Below, one piece after another: positions 10,801 through 19,271 of a DNA stretch of 64,000 nucleotides. Where the stretch lies: assembly GCF_001676055.1 (NCBI RefSeq), contig NZ_LZEX01000044.1, positions 148,019 to 212,018 on the forward strand, read 5' to 3'. The DNA comes from Morganella psychrotolerans. Its GTDB lineage: Bacteria; Pseudomonadota; Gammaproteobacteria; Enterobacterales; Enterobacteriaceae. The position numbers and the translations under genes are program-made. The notes beneath the pieces are model-generated. The model made no database searches and had not been told where the DNA came from. It was given only the letters and a program-made list of their open reading frames with translations. Each line of letters starts with the position of its first letter. Position 1 is the stretch's first letter.

Positions 10801-11438
10801 AGCCCTCACTTGAGTGGCTGAATGATCAGTTATTATCGTTTGGTTTTTCCGCACACTGGGCGCCATTCCTGCAATCCTGGCTTACTAAGCTGCTGAATAC
10901 CCCGCTTTGTGGGGGAGGACCGGCGCTGAAACAGATTCCGGCACAACTGAAGCAGGATGAAATGCAATTTTTCCTGCCGATTGAAAGTGAACTGACCGCG
11001 CAGGCGCTGGATGCACTGATGCGAGCCTTTGACCCACTGTCAGAGAGGGCGCGTCCGTTGGATTTCACAACGGTGACCGGAATGCTGAAAGGTTTTATTG
11101 ACCTGGTATTTTGTCATGACGGTAAATATTACATAGCGGACTATAAATCAAACTATCTCGGTGACAGTGCGGCAGACTACCAACAGGCGGCGCTGGCGGA
11201 CGCAATGATTGAGCACCGCTATGATTTGCAGTATCAGCTTTACACCCTGGCATTACACCGCTATTTACGCCACAGATTGCCGGATTATAACTATGATGTG
11301 CATTTCGGCGGGGTCTATTATTTATTTTTGCGCGGAATGACACCGGAGCAAGCCGGGCAGGGAATTTATTTTTACCGGCCGGAACAGGCGTTCACCGAAC
11401 AACTGGATGAGATGTTTAAAGGGGAGACAAGTAAATGA
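7824..11438 (+). CDS. recB: RecB, exodeoxyribonuclease V beta subunit (helicase-nuclease)
   Basis: A 1204-residue UvrD/Rep-type SF1A helicase fused to a nuclease. Walker A ASAGTGKT is at 21-28, DEFQDTD (motif II) near 383, GDPKQAIYAFRGAD just after it, TIHKSKGLEY near 755 and LLYVAVTRA near 810. The C-terminal nuclease keeps its acidic residues and lysine in GFIDLVF and YIADYKSNY (near 1105). RecB is the 3'-5' motor and the only nuclease of RecBCD and loads RecA after Chi. It starts 4 bases after the ptrA stop and shares an ATGA overlap with recD, so it is probably coupled to it. Confidence 0.97.
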   Translation: MAAESLNPVTIPLRGQRLIEASAGTGKTYTIARLYLRLLLGLGEGAFSRPLSAEEILVVTFTEAATNELRGRIRENIHALRIACLRDEQDPGHAFAPLLALITDKQMAAQRLLLAERQMDEAAIFTIHGFCQRMLTHNAFESGVLFEQTLIQDEHPIRRQACADFWRRHCYPLPVELARAVTQLWSGPDALLRDIYPWLQGEEPRITDAPESDETLLSRHQKIITAIDEVKQQWRDSDVDFVSLIQDSDLNKSSYRANLVPGWIAGINAWAEERVTTHYALPKNLERFSQAVLCEKTKKGGTSPSHPVFSAIEILAEQALTLEDVLFTRAVYEIRQTISQEKQIHGEMGFDDLLTRLDEALRRENGALLAQTLRKRFPVAMIDEFQDTDPQQYRIFRTIYQDDAARCDDGTQTEPHGLLFIGDPKQAIYAFRGADIFTYIKARQDVSAHYTLGTNYRSAKTMVDGVNKLFLQADEPFCFKQIPFQPVLPAPGSDKSAFVIDGKIQPAMQFWWQGAEGVSSGDYERTMAGVCAGQIRDWLQQGQSGTALLGRGDKQRPVSAADITVLVRSRREAQLIKDALNQLAIPSVFLSNRDSVFDTPEARELLWLLQAVLSPEKERLLRSALASGLFGLNAPDMDELNHDETAWDALVDEFAGYGQVWQQQGVLPMLRTVFSRRKVAENLLAGQEGERRLTDIMHIGELLQETSQTLENEHALVRWLAQQVLRPDAQSESQQMRLESDQNLVQICTIHKSKGLEYSLVWLPFICNFQAGGQRLYHDETTFEPCLTLSPDETQLALADKERLAEDLRLLYVAVTRAIYHCSLGVAPIIKGNRKKAGNTDLHLCGLGYLIQNGQACDSETLFGRLTAFCQDDDSLALTPVQGLTLTPWVPQAREPVSLAVKAFTRHIRGQWRVTSYSGLSYGAASGGNVYTQDRQEEMMAMIRALSPDMDTETVGEIQAQAGSELTAYTFPRGAQAGTFLHSLFEALEFDSEPSLEWLNDQLLSFGFSAHWAPFLQSWLTKLLNTPLCGGGPALKQIPAQLKQDEMQFFLPIESELTAQALDALMRAFDPLSERARPLDFTTVTGMLKGFIDLVFCHDGKYYIADYKSNYLGDSAADYQQAALADAMIEHRYDLQYQLYTLALHRYLRHRLPDYNYDVHFGGVYYLFLRGMTPEQAGQGIYFYRPEQAFTEQLDEMFKGETSK

Positions 11439-13270
11439 ATGCTCACTTACAAACATTGTGTACTGAGCAGATCCTGCGCCCTTTAGATTGTCAGTTCGCT
11501 GCAATGCTGGCAACGGATGATGCACCACTGTTGCAATTAGTTTTTGCACTGCTCAGCGCACAGACCGGTGCGGGGCATGTCTGCCTGCCGTTATCCCGCA
11601 TCGCGCCGCTGATGGAACAGGGCGGGCGGCACGCCGAACTATTACAGTCTGTCTGGCGGGCTCTGGGTGAGCCGTCAGTTGCACAGATCAGCTCCACGCT
11701 CAGCGTATCTGATGCGGTTAGTGATGGCTCACTTCCCGCACCTGTCGTGTTATCCGGCACTAATTTGTATCTGCACCGTATGTGGCAGTATGAATGTCAG
11801 GTTGCCGCGTATTTTTCACAACCACAACCGGCTACGCAGGACCCGGAAAGTATCCGCCCGTTGCTGGATGCGCTGTTTGGTTTATCAGTGCCGGAAACTG
11901 ACTGGCAAAAAGTGGCGGCAGCGGTGGCGGTCAGCAGCCGGACTGCTGTTATCTCCGGCGGACCCGGAACCGGGAAAACCACAACTGTTGCCCGTATCCT
12001 GGCGGCACTGGTGCAATCGGCACCCCGTCAGTTGCTGATTGAACTGGCTGCCCCGACCGGTAAGGCGGCGGCCCGCCTGACTGAATCACTGGGTTCGGCG
12101 ATTGAACAACTGACTCTGACAGATGAGCAGCGCACGATGATACCGAAGCAGGCAAAAACCCTGCACCGTTTGCTCGGCGCACAGCCGGACAGCCGTCAGA
12201 TGCGCCATCATCATAAAAATCCGTTGCCGCTGGATATTCTGATTGTTGATGAAGCCTCCATGGTGGATTTACCGATGATGGCCGCGCTTATCGATGCATT
12301 GCCGCCGCAGGCAAGGCTGATTCTGCTGGGTGATAAAGACCAACTGGCATCCGTTGAAGCGGGGGCGGTTCTGGGGGATATCTGTCGCTTTGCCAAAGAG
12401 GGATATACACCGGAAAGACGTTTGGTGCTGGAAGCGATGACAGGTTGTCTCCTGCCGGAAACGATACCGGCTCACCCTGTAAATGTGCAGGATCACCTCT
12501 GTCTGCTGCGTAAAAGTTTCCGTTTTGATGAAAACTCCGGGATTGGTCAGTTGGCAGCTGCCGTAAACCAGGGCGATGCCCGCGAAACTATGGCTATTCT
12601 GAACGGGCAGCGCTCTGATGTCCGCTACGTACCGCTGGAGGATGAAAACGGCTACCCGCAGGTATTGACCGATACGATGACCGCCTATCTGCCGTTTCTC
12701 TCTCTGGTGAAAAAACAGGCAGATCCGGCGGTTGTTCTGCATGCTTTTAATCAGTTCCGGCTATTGTGTGCTCTGCGGGAAGGGCCGTTCGGTGTGGAAG
12801 GTCTGAATGAGCGCATTGAACGGCTGTTGCATCAGCAGGGGCATATCCGGCGTCCTCTTATTCACCGGCTGCGTGGTTATCACGGAAAACCGGTGATGAT
12901 CAACCGCAATGACAGCCCGCTCGGGCTGTTTAACGGCGATATCGGCATAATGCTGCGGGATGATAAAAACGAGCTTCGTGTGTATTTCCAGCTGCCGGAC
13001 GGCACAATAAAAAGCATTCAGCCGAGCCGGTTACCGGCTCATGAAACGGCGTATGTGATGACTGTGCATAAATCCCAGGGATCTGAATTTGCACATACCG
13101 CGCTGGTATTGCCGGTACAAATATCACCGCTGGTCAGCCGTGAGTTGTTGTATACCGCACTGACGCGGGCAAAGCAGTTCCTGACTGTTTACAGCCGGGA
13201 AGAGTGCCTGCGCCGTGCGGTGAAAACGCCCACTCAGCGTTACAGCGGGCTGAGTGAAAGGTTGCGCTGA
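11435..13270 (+). CDS. recD: RecD, exodeoxyribonuclease V alpha subunit (5'-3' helicase)
   Basis: A 611-residue SF1B helicase (E. coli 608). Walker A SGGPGTGKTT is near 175, the Walker B region IVDEASMVD near 271, and TVHKSQGSEFAHT with LLYTALTRAK in the last 70 residues. RecD is the fast 5'-3' motor of RecBCD and restrains RecA loading until Chi. ATG 11435 overlaps the recB stop as ATGA, a classic coupling arrangement. It is the last gene of the cluster; argA converges on it 24 bases downstream. Confidence 0.97.
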   Translation: MNAHLQTLCTEQILRPLDCQFAAMLATDDAPLLQLVFALLSAQTGAGHVCLPLSRIAPLMEQGGRHAELLQSVWRALGEPSVAQISSTLSVSDAVSDGSLPAPVVLSGTNLYLHRMWQYECQVAAYFSQPQPATQDPESIRPLLDALFGLSVPETDWQKVAAAVAVSSRTAVISGGPGTGKTTTVARILAALVQSAPRQLLIELAAPTGKAAARLTESLGSAIEQLTLTDEQRTMIPKQAKTLHRLLGAQPDSRQMRHHHKNPLPLDILIVDEASMVDLPMMAALIDALPPQARLILLGDKDQLASVEAGAVLGDICRFAKEGYTPERRLVLEAMTGCLLPETIPAHPVNVQDHLCLLRKSFRFDENSGIGQLAAAVNQGDARETMAILNGQRSDVRYVPLEDENGYPQVLTDTMTAYLPFLSLVKKQADPAVVLHAFNQFRLLCALREGPFGVEGLNERIERLLHQQGHIRRPLIHRLRGYHGKPVMINRNDSPLGLFNGDIGIMLRDDKNELRVYFQLPDGTIKSIQPSRLPAHETAYVMTVHKSQGSEFAHTALVLPVQISPLVSRELLYTALTRAKQFLTVYSREECLRRAVKTPTQRYSGLSERLR

Positions 13271-13294
13271 ACAGCAATAACAGGCAGCCGGTTA

Positions 13295-14620
13295 CTAAAA
13301 ATCCAGAATAAGAATTTTTGAGCGCCGCTGATAGTTGTACATTGCTTGTTTCTTGACCGGCAGGTTTTCAATTTCTGCCGGTACAAACCCGCGCTCCTGA
13401 AACCAGTGAATACTGCGGGTAGTGAGAACAAACAGTTTTTCCAGCCCCGCCAGTTTTGCCTGTTGCGTTATCCGGTTGAGTAATTCTTCGCCCCGCGCAG
13501 AGCTACGGTAGTCAGGATGCACTGCCACACAGGCCATTTCACCGATTTTCTCTTCCGGATACGGATAGAGTGCGGCGCAGGCAATGGTGGTGTTATCCCG
13601 CTCAACAATCGTAAATTTATCGATTTCCATTTCCAGTTGTTCGCGTGAGCGGCGTACCAGAATGCCCTGCTGCTCCAGCGGACGGATAAGCTCCAGGATC
13701 CCGCCGATATCATTGATATTTGCTCTGCGGGTTTGTTCCGCACTTTCCATCACGACCTGGGTTCCGATCCCGTCACGGGAGAACAGTTCCTGGATGAGTG
13801 ACCCGTCATCCTGATAACTCAGAAGATGGCTGCGTTTTACACCACGGCGGCAGGCTTTGATTGCCCCGCGCAGAAAACGGACCGTACCTGAATAGTAATC
13901 ACCGCGACCTTCCATATCCTGCACATAGTGTTCGGCGTCATTCGGGTGCATTTCGGAGATAATTGCGCCATTGTCGGCAACCACACCTTGTGCGGAGCAA
14001 AAGCCAATCAGTTTTTCGGCTTTGAGCTTAACGGCAATTTGTGTGGCAATCTCTTCAGAGGTCAGGTTAAAACTTTCGCCGGTGACAGAAACAGCGACAG
14101 GGCCTATCAGTATAATGCCGCCGTTATTCAGTTGCCGGTTGATAGCATCTTCATCAATCCGCCGGATCCGCCCGCTGTGACAATAATCAACACCGTCATC
14201 AATGCCGAGCGGCTGGGCAATCACAAAATTACCGCTGACCACATTAATATGCGCGCCCTGCAGCGGCGTATTATTCAGACACATTGACAGGCGGGCGGTG
14301 ATATCCAGCTGTAATTGCCCGGCAGCCTGTTTGACCAACTCAAGTGTCCGGGCATCTGTCACACGGGTATTTTTGTGATAAACCGGCTCGCACTGATGAG
14401 CCTGCAGATTTTTTTCAATTTGCGGACGGGCGCCATAAACGACAATCAGGCGGATACCTAAGCTGTGCAGCAGGCCGATATCATTTACAATGTTAGGAAA
14501 ATTTTCATGCTCGATGGCTTCGCCGCCCAGCATAACCACAAATGTTTTGCCATGATGGGCATTGATATAAGGAACTGACTGACGGAAACCGTCTACCAGT
14601 TCGATACTACGTTCTTTCAT
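13295..14620 (-). CDS. argA: N-acetylglutamate synthase (classical ArgA)
   Basis: A 441-residue enzyme (E. coli 443) that transfers acetyl from acetyl-CoA to glutamate, the first step of arginine synthesis. The N-terminal amino-acid kinase-like domain (about 1-280, with [11 protein letters not shown]) binds arginine for feedback inhibition. The C-terminal GNAT domain (about 290-441) carries [18 protein letters not shown], the acetyl-CoA loop. The start has a strong ribosome site, GCGAGGGTGTT, just ahead of the ATG. Two ARG boxes lie directly upstream, so ArgR repression is expected. It converges with recD. Confidence 0.96.
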   Translation of the reverse strand: MKERSIELVDGFRQSVPYINAHHGKTFVVMLGGEAIEHENFPNIVNDIGLLHSLGIRLIVVYGARPQIEKNLQAHQCEPVYHKNTRVTDARTLELVKQAAGQLQLDITARLSMCLNNTPLQGAHINVVSGNFVIAQPLGIDDGVDYCHSGRIRRIDEDAINRQLNNGGIILIGPVAVSVTGESFNLTSEEIATQIAVKLKAEKLIGFCSAQGVVADNGAIISEMHPNDAEHYVQDMEGRGDYYSGTVRFLRGAIKACRRGVKRSHLLSYQDDGSLIQELFSRDGIGTQVVMESAEQTRRANINDIGGILELIRPLEQQGILVRRSREQLEMEIDKFTIVERDNTTIACAALYPYPEEKIGEMACVAVHPDYRSSARGEELLNRITQQAKLAGLEKLFVLTTRSIHWFQERGFVPAEIENLPVKKQAMYNYQRRSKILILDF

Positions 14621-14632
14621 AACACCCTCGCA

Positions 14633-14671
14633 AATGAATTTTTATTCGTAATTTATGTATTTTTATTCTTT
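14633..14671 (-). promoter_or_regulatory. Tandem ARG boxes over the argA promoter
   Basis: Two 18-base palindromes lie at 14633-14650 (AATGAATTTTTATTCGTA) and 14654-14671 (TATGTATTTTTATTCTTT), separated by 3 bases, the known geometry of an ArgR hexamer operator. On the minus strand a candidate sigma-70 promoter has TTGCTA (14683-14688), a 17-base spacer and TAAAAA (14660-14665), so the -10 falls inside the second box. Occupancy should block RNA polymerase when arginine is plentiful. The boxes are read directly; repression is inferred from family knowledge. Confidence 0.85.
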
Positions 14672-14958
14672 TTGTGAGGGAATAGCAAGCCTAAATTTTG
14701 GGTGGCGGAAAAGAAGGAAGCTGAGTTTGCCTGAATTATCGCCATATAAGCTAAAAATCCATAATGACAGGGCGCAAATGATTAGATAAAGTGCCGTTTA
14801 AATTATTTAGAATAATATTATCCTTATTCATTCAAACTTCAGGTTTGTTGTCTGCATCTTGAATGACGTCGGGTATCATTCTGTTTTTTTAATTTCGTTG
14901 GTTTTCCGGATATACATTTCGGCAATATTGATGTGATTTACGCTATGGATATCTTTTC
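14672..14958. other. argA-amiC intergenic remainder
   Basis: The rest of this divergent gap holds the argA -35 element, a short ERIC-type repeat (listed separately) and AT-rich sequence leading to amiC. I see no small open frame with a ribosome site and no terminator. Confidence 0.6.
14819..14876. repeat. Short ERIC-type repeat (about 58 bp, core deleted)
   Basis: The element starts TATCCTTATTCATTCAAACT and ends TTGAATGACGTCGGGTA, which are the two inverted termini of an ERIC element without the central GAGCATAC...GTATGTGAC hairpin. It lies between the divergent genes argA and amiC. It matches the short copies at 23481, 29445 and 38277. Confidence 0.75.
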
Positions 14959-16209
14959 ATGAGTCATTCTGAACACGATGCATCACGCCGTCTGTTGCTC
15001 AAAGGTACAGCGGCATTTTGTCTGCTGAGTATAAGCCCTTTCGGGTTTGCGGCTTCATCGCAAATTGTGGCTGTGCGTATCTGGCCGGCATCAAGCTATA
15101 CCCGTGTGACTATTGAGTCCGATAGTCCGCTGAAATATAAACAATTTACCCTGCAAAACCCGGAACGTGTTGTTATCGATCTGAAAAACGTGCATCTCAA
15201 CAGCGTGTTGAAAGGGTTGGATAAGCAGGTACAAAACCGGGATCCGCACCTGAAGCTGGTCCGTGTCGGACAAAATGATCCGCAGACCGTCCGCCTCGTG
15301 TTTGAAGTGAAGCAGGCAATGAGCCCGCAGGTGCTGGAACTGACGCCGGTTGCTGAATTCAAAAATCGCCTTGTACTTGATTTTTATCCGAAAAATGGCA
15401 GCAGAGAAGAAGATGATCCTCTGCTTGCATTGCTGGAAGATTACAACCGGGGTGACCTGGAAGAGAGTCTTCCGCGTGAAACGCCGAAACCGGGTAAAGC
15501 GGGGAAAGACAGACCGATTGTGATCATGATTGATCCGGGCCACGGCGGGGAAGACCCCGGGGCGATTGGTAAATACAAAACGCGGGAAAAAGATGTCGTA
15601 CTGCAAATAGCACGCCGCCTGAAATCCCTTATTGACCGGGAACCGGGAATGCGTGCCTATATGACGCGCAATGAGGATGTGTTTATCCCGCTGTCAGTGC
15701 GTGTGGCAAAAGCGCGCAAGATGCGTGCGGATCTCTTTGTTTCTGTTCATGCTGATGCCTTTACCGACCGTTCAGCCAGAGGCTCGTCCGTTTTTGCACT
15801 ATCGACACGCGGAGCAACCAGTAATACGGCAAAATTTCTGGCGCAAACCCAGAATGACGCCGACAAAATTGGTGGTGTAAGCAAAAGCGGTGATAAATAT
15901 CTCGATCAAACCATGTTTGATATGGTGCAGAGCGCGAGTATTAAAGACAGCCTTAAATTTGGCTCAGAAGTTCTCAAGCGGATGAACTCAGTTAATAAAC
16001 TGCATAAAAAAACAGTCGACCAGGCCGGGTTTGCGGTACTGAAAGCACCGGATATCCCGTCCATCCTGGTGGAAACTGCCTTTATCAGTAACATCGAAGA
16101 AGAGCGTTTACTGAAAACAGCAAAATTCCAGCAGGAGATGGCGAATTCGGTTTTCCAGGGTATCAAAGCCTATTTTGCGAATGGTGGCGCAGTCGCGCGC
16201 AGAGATTAA
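14959..16209 (+). CDS. amiC: N-acetylmuramoyl-L-alanine amidase AmiC
   Basis: A 416-residue periplasmic amidase that cuts the stem peptide from N-acetylmuramic acid during daughter-cell separation. The N-terminus has a twin-arginine signal ([10 protein letters not shown]10-R11) and a hydrophobic core ending SPFGFAAS, so Tat export is expected as for E. coli AmiC. An AMIN domain (about 35-145) targets the septum, and the Amidase_3 domain follows with zinc-ligand motifs [10 protein letters not shown] (from 192), SVHADAF and LVETAFISN. NlpD/EnvC-type activators would control it. It is divergent from argA. Confidence 0.95.
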   Translation: MSHSEHDASRRLLLKGTAAFCLLSISPFGFAASSQIVAVRIWPASSYTRVTIESDSPLKYKQFTLQNPERVVIDLKNVHLNSVLKGLDKQVQNRDPHLKLVRVGQNDPQTVRLVFEVKQAMSPQVLELTPVAEFKNRLVLDFYPKNGSREEDDPLLALLEDYNRGDLEESLPRETPKPGKAGKDRPIVIMIDPGHGGEDPGAIGKYKTREKDVVLQIARRLKSLIDREPGMRAYMTRNEDVFIPLSVRVAKARKMRADLFVSVHADAFTDRSARGSSVFALSTRGATSNTAKFLAQTQNDADKIGGVSKSGDKYLDQTMFDMVQSASIKDSLKFGSEVLKRMNSVNKLHKKTVDQAGFAVLKAPDIPSILVETAFISNIEEERLLKTAKFQQEMANSVFQGIKAYFANGGAVARRD

Positions 16210-16239
16210 AAGTAGTGTGTCACAAGGATGTGGCACTGA

Positions 16240-16369
16240 TTATACTCGTCATACTTCAGGATGCCCGGGTGTTGACCGCACTCAGCCCGCCGGGTCACAT
16301 ACTGATGTATGCTCCCCGGCAGTCGGAGCTTGTCGCCTACAGGCATCCCGAATTATTTAGAGTATAATA
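16240..16369. repeat. Full-length ERIC element (about 130 bp)
   Basis: The ends are inverted (TATACTC... and ...GAGTATA). The core on the minus strand reads GGGGAGCATACATCAGTATG then TGACCCGGCGGGCTGAGTGC, the central ERIC hairpin. The reverse complement aligns almost throughout with the copy at 46957-47082. It lies 30 bases after amiC and, if transcribed, would fold into a long hairpin. Confidence 0.85.
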
Positions 16370-16466
16370 GGGAGGTAATAAATTGAAAATATGGATTTTT
16401 TAGTAAAGAGGAATTATTCAGGAAGTGTTTTTCAGGGGATTTTGACAGATAATGTCGGTATAAGAT

Positions 16467-16543
<77 letters not shown>

Positions 16544-16557
16544 TCTGTGAGGCGCTT

Positions 16558-16585
16558 ACTATACTCAGGAAATACGCTGTTGCAA
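16558..16585 (-). promoter_or_regulatory. Promoter of the initiator tRNA gene
   Basis: On the minus strand TTGCAA (16580-16585), a 16-base spacer and TATAGT (16558-16563) are followed by a GC-rich discriminator (AAGCGCC) and, 14 bases on, the mature tRNA 5' end. A GC-rich discriminator is typical of stringently controlled stable RNA promoters. Confidence 0.7.
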
Positions 16586-16786
16586 GTTATTTCTTGATAA
16601 AAAGCTATCTCTTATCCTGTTTCGGATGATTATTCCCCGAATCGTTTGTTTTGAATACAATCAGCCTGATTATTGTTTATTAACGGCTCCGTAAATCGGT
16701 TGCATAATAAAAGTGATTTGCTATCGTTTGCACTTAAATTAAGTTAATTCACATTATTCATTATTCATTGGCGGATAAATATAAGT

Positions 16787-17884
16787 ATGAACAAAACCGG
16801 CAGGTTTTTGTTGTGCGGCGTGATGTTCTCTCTGTTAGTCGGCTGTCAGTCGCATCCGACAGATAAAGGTCAGCAATATAAAGATGGTCGTCTGACGCAG
16901 AATTTACAGGAAGTGGCGGGTATTAATAGTCCCGGTAATCCGGTGAATGGTGCTGATTTCCTTAAACAGGTTGATGCGGTTAAAACAGCGTCACCGCGTT
17001 TGTACAATGCGAATAATGAAAACTTCCGCGCGGTCGAAAACTGGCTGCGCTCAGGTGCAGATCCCGCGCAGTTACGTCAGTTCAATCTCCACAGTTATCA
17101 GATGGAAGGAAAGGACAATTACGGCAACGTCCAGTTTACCGGTTACTACACCCCGGTTGTTCAGGCGCGCCATACCCGTCAGGGTGAATTTCAGTATCCT
17201 ATTTATCGTATGCCGCCGAAAAAAGGCAGCCGCCTGCCGAGCCGTGCGCAAATCTATGCGGGCGCACTGAGTGACAATTATGTGCTGGCATACAGTAACT
17301 CGCTGATGGATAACTTCCTGATGGATGTGCAGGGCAGCGCTTACATTGATTTCGGTGATGGTTCTGAGCTGAACTTTTTTGCCTATGCCGGGAAGAACGG
17401 ACACGGTTATACCAGTATCGGACGGGTACTGATTGAACGTGGCGAGGTTGAAAAGAAAGATATGTCGATGCTGGCTATCCGTCAGTGGGCAGACAATCAC
17501 TCCCCGCAGGAAGTACAGGAACTGCTGGAGCAAAACGCGTCTTTTGTCTTTTTCTCACCAAAACAGTTTGCGCCGGTGAAAGGGGCGAGTGCCGTTCCTT
17601 TAATCGCAAAAGCCTCTGTGGCATCAGATAAAAGCCTGATCCCGCCGGGAACCACGCTGCTGGCAGAAATTCCGGTACTGGATAATCAGGGTAATTTTAC
17701 CGGACGTTATGATATGCGCCTGATGGTTGCCCTGGATGTCGGCGGTGCCATTAAAGGACATCATTTCGATATCTATCATGGTATCGGGCATGATGCGGGG
17801 ATGATGGCCGGATTTTATAACCATTACGGGCGCGTGTGGGTACTGAAGAAAGGTACCCCGCCAATCTTAAATCCGGTTCTGTAG
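16787..17884 (+). CDS. mltA: MltA, membrane-bound lytic murein transglycosylase A
   Basis: A 365-residue outer-membrane lipoprotein (lipobox LLVGC, C20) that cleaves the MurNAc-GlcNAc bond to give 1,6-anhydro ends. The sequence shows MltA landmarks: GYYTPVVQARHT near 120, IDFGDGSELNFFAYAGKNGHGYTSIGR in the middle and a 3D-domain C-terminus with MVALDVGGAIKGHHFDIYHG (catalytic Asp region). Its length equals that of E. coli MltA. It stands between the initiator tRNA and tcdA, as in E. coli. Confidence 0.96.
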   Translation: MNKTGRFLLCGVMFSLLVGCQSHPTDKGQQYKDGRLTQNLQEVAGINSPGNPVNGADFLKQVDAVKTASPRLYNANNENFRAVENWLRSGADPAQLRQFNLHSYQMEGKDNYGNVQFTGYYTPVVQARHTRQGEFQYPIYRMPPKKGSRLPSRAQIYAGALSDNYVLAYSNSLMDNFLMDVQGSAYIDFGDGSELNFFAYAGKNGHGYTSIGRVLIERGEVEKKDMSMLAIRQWADNHSPQEVQELLEQNASFVFFSPKQFAPVKGASAVPLIAKASVASDKSLIPPGTTLLAEIPVLDNQGNFTGRYDMRLMVALDVGGAIKGHHFDIYHGIGHDAGMMAGFYNHYGRVWVLKKGTPPILNPVL

Positions 17885-17975
17885 TCTTTTTTCTGTCCGG
17901 TGTATACTTGCAAAGGTATGCACCGGGATTATTTCTCCGTTGTTTCTGTGACTTTTTCACCTCAGGTTCCCGATT

Positions 17976-18791
17976 ATGCAAACCCTTTTATCTGATGCTT
18001 ACCTGCAACGCTTCGCAGGTATTGGCCGCCTTTATGGTCAGCAGGCGCTTCATTTATTTGCCCGTTCTCATTTCTGTGTCATCGGCATCGGCGGTGTAGG
18101 ATCCTGGGCGGCGGAAGCACTGGCTCGTACCGGGATCGGCGCGATCACACTGATTGATATGGATGATGTTTGCGTGACAAATATTAACCGGCAGATCCAC
18201 GCGATGCAGGGAACAATCGGGCAGCCTAAGATTGAAGTGATGCGTGAGCGGATCCTCGCGATCAATCCTGAATGTCAGGTGCAGTGTGTGGATGATTTTG
18301 TGACGGCGGATAATGTACCGGAAATGATGCAGCCCGGGTTTGATTATGTGATTGATGCAATTGACAGTATTCGCCCGAAAGCTGCGCTGCTGGCGTATTG
18401 CCGCCGCAATAAAATTCCGCTGGTTACAACCGGCGGGGCGGGCGGACAGATTGATCCGACACAGATTCAGGTCGCTGATCTGGCGAAAACACTTCAGGAT
18501 CCGCTGGCGGCAAAACTGCGTGAGCGCCTGAAATCAGAGCATGGCGTACTTAAAAACAGCAAAGGGCGGTTGGGGATTGAATGTGTTTTCTCAACAGAAG
18601 CATTGCGTTATCCGCAGGCAGACGGCAGTGCAGTCTGTGGCATGAAAAATACGGCAGAAGGCAGCATGCGGATGGATTGTGCGGCAGGCTTTGGTGCCGC
18701 CACTGTTGTGACGGCCTCATTCGGGTTTGTTGCGGTATCTCACGCCCTGAAAAAACTGATGGCAAAAGCCGCGCGGGCTGCGGCTGAATAA
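17976..18791 (+). CDS. tcdA: TcdA (CsdL), tRNA threonylcarbamoyladenosine dehydratase
   Basis: A 271-residue E1-like enzyme that uses ATP to cyclise t6A37 to ct6A37 in ANN-decoding tRNAs. The nucleotide-binding GIGGVG is at 37-42, followed by LIDMDDVCVTNINRQ. CAAGFG and the C-terminal membrane-like helix are typical of the family. It converges on csdE, and the CsdA-CsdE sulfur relay encoded opposite is known to support TcdA, so the neighbours make one pathway. The window also holds trmO, which modifies the same nucleoside. Confidence 0.95.
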   Translation: MQTLLSDAYLQRFAGIGRLYGQQALHLFARSHFCVIGIGGVGSWAAEALARTGIGAITLIDMDDVCVTNINRQIHAMQGTIGQPKIEVMRERILAINPECQVQCVDDFVTADNVPEMMQPGFDYVIDAIDSIRPKAALLAYCRRNKIPLVTTGGAGGQIDPTQIQVADLAKTLQDPLAAKLRERLKSEHGVLKNSKGRLGIECVFSTEALRYPQADGSAVCGMKNTAEGSMRMDCAAGFGAATVVTASFGFVAVSHALKKLMAKAARAAAE

Positions 18792-18799
18792 AGTGCCGG

Positions 18800-19246
18800 T
18801 CAGTCGCTGAATTTTTGTGCAATAATATGCGCGGCATTAATTAGTGCCGCAATACCATTGCGGCGTGACTGACTGAGTTGGTCACTCAGTTTGTATTGTT
18901 CAAAAACAGCCGGAAGATCAAGCGATAACAGTGTCGCGGGCGTCAATCCTTCAATCTCTGTCAGCAGAACCGCCAGCAGTCCTTTGACAATCCGCCCGTC
19001 ACTGTCACCCCAAAAATGCAGTGTGCCGTCATTATTCAGTGCGCCATCCAGCCAGACACGGTTTTCACAGCCTTTAATTTCGCTATCCCCGGTCCTGTTT
19101 TCCGGCGGCAGTGCCGGTAACTGACGGGAAAGCATCACCAACTGACGATACTTTTCTTCCCATGAATGGCTGGCGGCAAATGTTTCTGCGAGTTGTTCAC
19201 GGCGAATATCATGACCAAACGGATGTACCGGAAATGCATGTATCAT
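18800..19246 (-). CDS. csdE: CsdE, sulfur acceptor protein for CsdA
   Basis: A 148-residue SufE-family protein with the persulfide-accepting cysteine at C60 in EIKGCENRVWL (C61 in E. coli, 147 residues). I chose ATG 19246, preceded by AAAAGAGACACAG, because the protein then begins MIHAFPVHPFGHD, matching E. coli; a start at 19264 would overlap nothing functional but has no ribosome site, and 19297 would overlap csdA. It takes sulfur from CsdA and lies just downstream of it on the same strand. Confidence 0.9.
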   Translation of the reverse strand: MIHAFPVHPFGHDIRREQLAETFAASHSWEEKYRQLVMLSRQLPALPPENRTGDSEIKGCENRVWLDGALNNDGTLHFWGDSDGRIVKGLLAVLLTEIEGLTPATLLSLDLPAVFEQYKLSDQLSQSRRNGIAALINAAHIIAQKFSD

Positions 19247-19271
19247 CTGTGTCTCTTTTGTCATCAGTGGG

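Noticed and set aside
16700..16720. Possible mltA promoter (TTGCAT, 16-base spacer, TATCGT)
   Set aside because: Plausible but weak at the -10; I could not distinguish it from chance in AT-rich sequence.
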